Source: Actinomycetes bacterium (lineage in GTDB: Bacteria; Actinomycetota; Acidimicrobiia; Acidimicrobiales; RAAP-2). From it: a stretch of 51,708 nt of DNA. The DNA lies in NCBI GenBank assembly GCA_021815645.1, contig JAKBAB010000004.1, forward strand, positions 1 through 51,708, given 5' to 3'. The position numbers and the translations under genes were made by a program. Shown here piece by piece: positions 48,516-51,708 of this stretch (the stretch's first letter is position 1; every line of letters starts with the position of its first letter). The notes beneath the pieces were generated by a model, which saw only the letters and a program-made list of their open reading frames with translations, searched no databases and was not told where the DNA came from.

Positions 48516-49568
48516 ATGGCGACCGACGACCGGACCAAGGCCCTCGACGCGGCCCTGGGACAGATCGAAAAGCAGTTCGGTAAGGGATCGATAATGCGCA
48601 TGGGTGAGAATCTGCACTTCAACATCGAGTCCATTCCCACTGGGGCGCTCGCACTCGACATGGCTCTCGGTATCGGAGGGTTGCCTCGGGGACGAATCGT
48701 CGAACTATTCGGGCCCGAGTCGTCGGGTAAGTCAACCCTAGCGATGCACGTGGTTGCCGAGGCGCAGCGTAACGGGGGAGTGTGCGCCTACATTGACGCC
48801 GAGCACGCCATGGACCCGGTCTACGCCCGCGCGATCGGCGTCAACGTTGATGACCTCCTCATAAGCCAACCCGACACGGGAGAACAAGCGCTCGAAATTG
48901 CCGACATGCTGATTCGTTCGGGGGCGTTGGACGTGCTTATCATCGACTCAGTGGCCGCCCTGACTCCGCGCGCCGAAATTGAAGGTGACATGGGCGACAG
49001 TCACGTGGGACTACAAGCCCGCCTGATGAGTCAGGCGCTGCGTAAATTGACCGGCGGGCTATCTAAGTCCAATACCGTCGCCGTCTTTATCAACCAATTG
49101 CGAGAAAAGATTGGCGTTATTTACGGTTCGCCCGAAGTGACCCCCGGTGGACGGGCGCTTAAGTTTTACTCTTCGGTGCGACTCGATATCCGAAGAATTG
49201 AGTCCATCAAGGACGGCACCGACATAGTGGGCAACCGCACTCGCGTCAAAGTCGTCAAGAACAAGTGCGCCGCTCCCTTTCGCCAGGCCGAGTTCGACAT
49301 CATGTACGGACAGGGGATTAGTCGAGAAGGTTCAGTGCTCGACGTTGCGGTGGAGCTGGGTTTTGTAAAAAAGGCCGGAGCCTGGTTTACCTACGAAGGG
49401 GAACAGATGGGTCAAGGCCGTGAAAATGTGAAGACCTTTCTTCGCGAAAACCCCCAAACGATGGCCGAGATCGACGAGCGCGTTCGCACGCATCTCGCCA
49501 ACGCTCTCGTACCGGACGTAGTTGGGGTCGCCAATCTCGACGTCGACGCTCCACTGACGCTCGACTAG
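48516..49568 (+). CDS. recA: recombinase RecA
   Basis: The 350-residue recombinase drives homologous strand exchange and LexA self-cleavage. ATG 48516 is preceded by AAGGAGA; the frame is open to 48423, but that part is promoter and leader. Features: Walker [10 protein letters not shown] (66-74), [11 protein letters not shown], Walker [23 protein letters not shown], the L2 region [35 protein letters not shown], and a short acidic-poor C-terminus. No intein is present. A LexA box lies 85-100 bases upstream. No recX follows; a hexapeptide acyltransferase gene comes next. Confidence 0.97.
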   Translation: MATDDRTKALDAALGQIEKQFGKGSIMRMGENLHFNIESIPTGALALDMALGIGGLPRGRIVELFGPESSGKSTLAMHVVAEAQRNGGVCAYIDAEHAMDPVYARAIGVNVDDLLISQPDTGEQALEIADMLIRSGALDVLIIDSVAALTPRAEIEGDMGDSHVGLQARLMSQALRKLTGGLSKSNTVAVFINQLREKIGVIYGSPEVTPGGRALKFYSSVRLDIRRIESIKDGTDIVGNRTRVKVVKNKCAAPFRQAEFDIMYGQGISREGSVLDVAVELGFVKKAGAWFTYEGEQMGQGRENVKTFLRENPQTMAEIDERVRTHLANALVPDVVGVANLDVDAPLTLD

Positions 49569-49593
49569 CTCGCCCCACGCGTTGCCGTGGCGA

Positions 49594-49599
49594 TAGCGT
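49594..49599 (+). promoter_or_regulatory. -10 box TAGCGT, leaderless start for acyltransferase gene
   Basis: TAGCGT is followed by six bases and GTG 49606. It makes transcription independent of recA likely. Confidence 0.55.
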
Positions 49600-49605
49600 G
49601 ACCCC

Positions 49606-50256
49606 GTGGGAGTGAGACAACGGGCCCGGCGGACCCTAGGTGCCGGGGTCCGACGCTGGCGCAGGTATCTCAACGACGTGGCCGTGGTGGGACCCGACGA
49701 CGACTACGCCGGGGAGTTCTTCTACTTCGGCCGCGGCAGTGCGCTCATGGCACCCCAAGGGGTTATCTATAACGAGCGATACCTCTCGATTGGCGACGGG
49801 ACCCTTGTCGGACCGAACGTCTGTCTGAGTGCGGGAATAAACGGCGATCAAACCATGCTGGCGACCCCGACCGTCCGGATCGGAAGCCGGTGCGTTATTG
49901 GTCGTGGGTCGCACATCGTAGGGCATTGGTCAATTGAGTTGGGTGACGACATTCAAACGGGTCCCTACGTATACATCACTGACCAGAATCACGGCTACGA
50001 ACGACTAGACCAGCCGATTGGGTGGCAGACTCCCCACGAATCGGCCGTATCCATTGGTGCGGGTAGTTGGCTGGGCGCCCACGTAGTGGTGCTTCCGGGT
50101 ACGCAGCTCGGTCGAAACACGACCGTCGCCGCGGGCGCGGTCGTTCGTGGGGTTTTTCCCGATTACGTGGTTCTCGGGGGAGTGCCCGCGCGAGTGCTGC
50201 GCCACCACCTCGATGGGGAGGGCTGGGTCGCCGGACCGCCGCGTCCCGTCATTTGA
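49606..50256 (+). CDS. left-handed beta-helix acyltransferase (hexapeptide repeat)
   Basis: The 216-residue protein has several hexapeptide turns: YLSIGDGTLVGPNVCLSAG, VRIGSRCVIGRGSHIVGHWSIELGDDIQTGPYVYITDQNHGY, and VSIGAGSWLGAHVVVLPGTQLGRNTTVAAGAVVRG, ending VLGGVPARVL. Such LbH transferases acylate sugars or other alcohols, with DQNHGY holding the usual catalytic histidine. In maltose/galactoside acetyltransferase-like members the histidine lies in the same place. An acetyl-CoA donor is likely; the acceptor is unknown. A basic N-terminal segment of 25 residues precedes the helix. Confidence 0.92.
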   Translation: MGVRQRARRTLGAGVRRWRRYLNDVAVVGPDDDYAGEFFYFGRGSALMAPQGVIYNERYLSIGDGTLVGPNVCLSAGINGDQTMLATPTVRIGSRCVIGRGSHIVGHWSIELGDDIQTGPYVYITDQNHGYERLDQPIGWQTPHESAVSIGAGSWLGAHVVVLPGTQLGRNTTVAAGAVVRGVFPDYVVLGGVPARVLRHHLDGEGWVAGPPRPVI

Positions 50257-50351
50257 CACGACGGCCCCGCGAACCACTTGGCGACGGTGCTCGCCGAGCC
50301 CGACGGAACTGGCGAACTGCTTCGCCGCGAGGGTCATCGAGCGATAGCCTC

Positions 50352-50357
50352 TACGCT
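50352..50357 (+). promoter_or_regulatory. -10 box TACGCT, leaderless start for serB
   Basis: TACGCT is followed by six bases and ATG 50364. It excludes the long open frame from 50067 as the true start. Confidence 0.6.
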
Positions 50358-50363
50358 CTAGCC

Positions 50364-51548
50364 ATGTCGGTCGACACTTACCTAGTCACGGTGAGTGGTC
50401 CGGATCGCATCGGCGTCGGCGCGGAACTGTTCGCCGGACTCTTTGACTTGGGCGATACGGCCCGGCTCATCGACGTGGCCCAAATTACGATACGTGGAAC
50501 CTTGGTCCTGTGCGCCGAGGTCACCCTGGAGAGCGACGTCGGCGAACAGGAGCTGTCGCGCGCGCTCGCCGCTCGAAGGATTGAGGGAGAGGGAATGAGC
50601 GTGCGAGTCGAGAGGGCGATCCCGGCCGAGGCCATGGCGGGCCGCCGCTTACTGGTGACCCTTCTGGCTCCTACTTTGCAGGCGGGGACTTTAGCGGGCG
50701 TTTTTGGTGCGATTTCGGCGGCCGGAGCGACCTGTGAACGAATTGTGCACCTCGCTTCCTACCCGGTGGACTGCTACGAGCTCATCGTTCTGGGCTCAGA
50801 TCACGCCCGCTTGCGCGAACTCCTGGCTCGGGTCGCCCAGATCGAGGGCATCGACCTCGCCGTGCAGCGCGCCGGTCTGCATCGGCGAGCGAAGCATCTC
50901 GTGGTTATGGACGCCGATTCGACCCTGCTTCAAGACGAAGTAATTGACTTACTCGGAGAGGTGTCCGGTCGAGCCGAGGAGGTCGCCGAGATCACCGCCG
51001 CGGCCATGACCGGTGAGATCGACTTCGCCGAAGCACTCGAGCGCCGCGTCGCCCTGCTGGCCGGTCTTCCCGAAAGCGCCCTAAGTGACGTACGAAGTCG
51101 TCTGCGCCTCGCGCCGGGCGCTCGCACACTGCTACGGACCCTGAGTCGGCTGGGATACGTTCCCGCGGTCGTGTCGGGGGGCTTCGTGCAGATACTGGCG
51201 CCGTTATTAGGAGAACTGGGCGTCGAATACCTCGCGGCTAACCACCTCGAAGTGCGCGACGGATTCTTGACGGGCCGAACTTACGGCGAGGTCGTGGATC
51301 GAGCGGGCAAGGCCCGGGCCCTACGGCGCTTCGCTGAAGAGGTCGGCGTGCCCCTCGAACAGACGGTCGCGGTCGGTGACGGCGCGAACGATATTGACAT
51401 GTTGTCGGTCGCCGGCTTGGGTGTCGCCTTTAACGCGAAGCCGGTCGTGCAGGAGCACGCCGACGCCGCCCTCTCAGTTCCCTACCTCGACGCAGTTTTG
51501 TACTTTTTGGGGATCAGTCGCGAAGAGATTGACGACCCGGCGCCGTAG
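50364..51548 (+). CDS. serB: phosphoserine phosphatase with N-terminal ACT domains
   Basis: The last enzyme of serine synthesis removes phosphate from L-phosphoserine. The 394-residue protein has two N-terminal ACT domains (about 5-80 beginning LVTVSGPDRIGVGAELFAGLF, and about 95-165 beginning RLLVTLLAPTLQAGTLAGVFGAIS) and a HAD domain: motif I VVMDADSTLLQDEVI (Asp183, Asp185), motif II VVSGGFVQI, and motif III/IV VAVGDGANDIDML. ACT plus HAD architecture is as in mycobacterial SerB2, which is inhibited by serine. ATG 50364 has a leaderless -10 box. Confidence 0.96.
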   Translation: MSVDTYLVTVSGPDRIGVGAELFAGLFDLGDTARLIDVAQITIRGTLVLCAEVTLESDVGEQELSRALAARRIEGEGMSVRVERAIPAEAMAGRRLLVTLLAPTLQAGTLAGVFGAISAAGATCERIVHLASYPVDCYELIVLGSDHARLRELLARVAQIEGIDLAVQRAGLHRRAKHLVVMDADSTLLQDEVIDLLGEVSGRAEEVAEITAAAMTGEIDFAEALERRVALLAGLPESALSDVRSRLRLAPGARTLLRTLSRLGYVPAVVSGGFVQILAPLLGELGVEYLAANHLEVRDGFLTGRTYGEVVDRAGKARALRRFAEEVGVPLEQTVAVGDGANDIDMLSVAGLGVAFNAKPVVQEHADAALSVPYLDAVLYFLGISREEIDDPAP

Positions 51549-51603
51549 TCCCGTCGCGCCTACTACGTAGTAATGTCCCAACTAGGGCGGCGAAGGGAGT
51601 GGT

Positions 51604-51708
51604 GTGCGGGTCGTGATTGACGCGGAACTTTGTCAGGGGCAGGGTCGATGCTTTTCGATTGCGCCCACGGTCTTTGGCTTCGACGAACTCGGTAGCGGGG
51701 TCGTGCTC
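51604..51708 (+). CDS. ferredoxin, 3Fe-4S/4Fe-4S single-cluster type, 5' part only
   Basis: The last 105 bases give 35 residues from GTG 51604, with a GGGAG ribosome site upstream: VRVVIDAELCQGQGRCFSIAPTVFGFDELGSG. The Cys-x5-Cys spacing (Cys10, Cys16) followed by AP-x-x-F is the signature of actinobacterial small ferredoxins that donate electrons to P450s. The gene runs off the window, so the remaining cysteines are not seen. Two in-frame possibilities, GTG 51602 (other frame) and 51604, exist; 51604 keeps the cysteine motif. Confidence 0.85.
   Translation, partial: MRVVIDAELCQGQGRCFSIAPTVFGFDELGSGVVL

Noticed and set aside
50067..50363. N-terminal extension of SerB by about 99 residues
   Set aside because: It overlaps the acyltransferase gene, is arginine-rich and unlike SerB; a leaderless box marks ATG 50364.

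Overview
The window is high-GC actinobacterial chromosome, best matched to the class Acidimicrobiia (inference from gene content and signals; no database search was possible). Pointers: the RimO-PgsA-CinA...RecA order, many GTG starts, Gly-Tyr-Trp secreted repeat proteins, a DUF3048 lipoprotein-like protein, several DinB-fold enzymes, an actinobacterial LexA box at recA, and a recurring TAnnnT box 6-7 bases before start codons, as expected for leaderless mRNAs. A secreted S53 (acid) peptidase, a ClC protein and amino-acid decarboxylase/agmatinase genes would fit an acidic habitat.

Layout. 1-3.6 kb: accessory genes (HicB end, HicAB toxin-antitoxin, methyltransferase, GNAT, DinB) with long gene-poor gaps. 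3.7-10.7 kb: a secreted repeat protein, small membrane and secreted proteins, DinB, GNAT, two methyltransferases and two unknowns. 10.8-13.3 kb: transsulfuration pair (cystathionine beta-synthase, cystathionine gamma-synthase), then an APH(3')-like kinase, GNAT and a HicB/DinB-like protein. 15.5-19.6 kb (minus): three-gene Fbp-type ABC importer. 20-22.6 kb: secreted protein, ArsB-like permease, histidine phosphatase. 22.6-26.8 kb: a compact operon of a ComA-type phosphosulfolactate synthase, a VOC protein, an oxalyl-CoA-synthetase-like AMP ligase and an integral-membrane acyltransferase; this is the best candidate for an undescribed pathway. 26.9-32.8 kb: ClC protein under a dyad operator, tandem GNAT, DUF3048, agmatinase and a convergent PLP decarboxylase.

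32.8-37.8 kb: prephenate dehydratase, tRNA-Ser(UGA), TypA, a two-gene unit with a degenerate PD-(D/E)XK-like protein, and two very small genes. 37.8-42.4 kb (minus): two large secreted proteins, one propeller plus TIM-barrel-like and one S53 peptidase. 42.4-51.7 kb: DUF4395, NUDIX, tRNA-Ser(GCU), rimO-pgsA-cinA as an overlapping operon, a serine hydrolase, recA with LexA box, a hexapeptide acyltransferase, serB and the start of a ferredoxin gene.

No CRISPR array, insertion sequence, prophage or replication origin was seen. Start codons were chosen from Shine-Dalgarno sequences, the leaderless signature, gene overlaps and family N-termini, and often lie downstream of the longest possible start.
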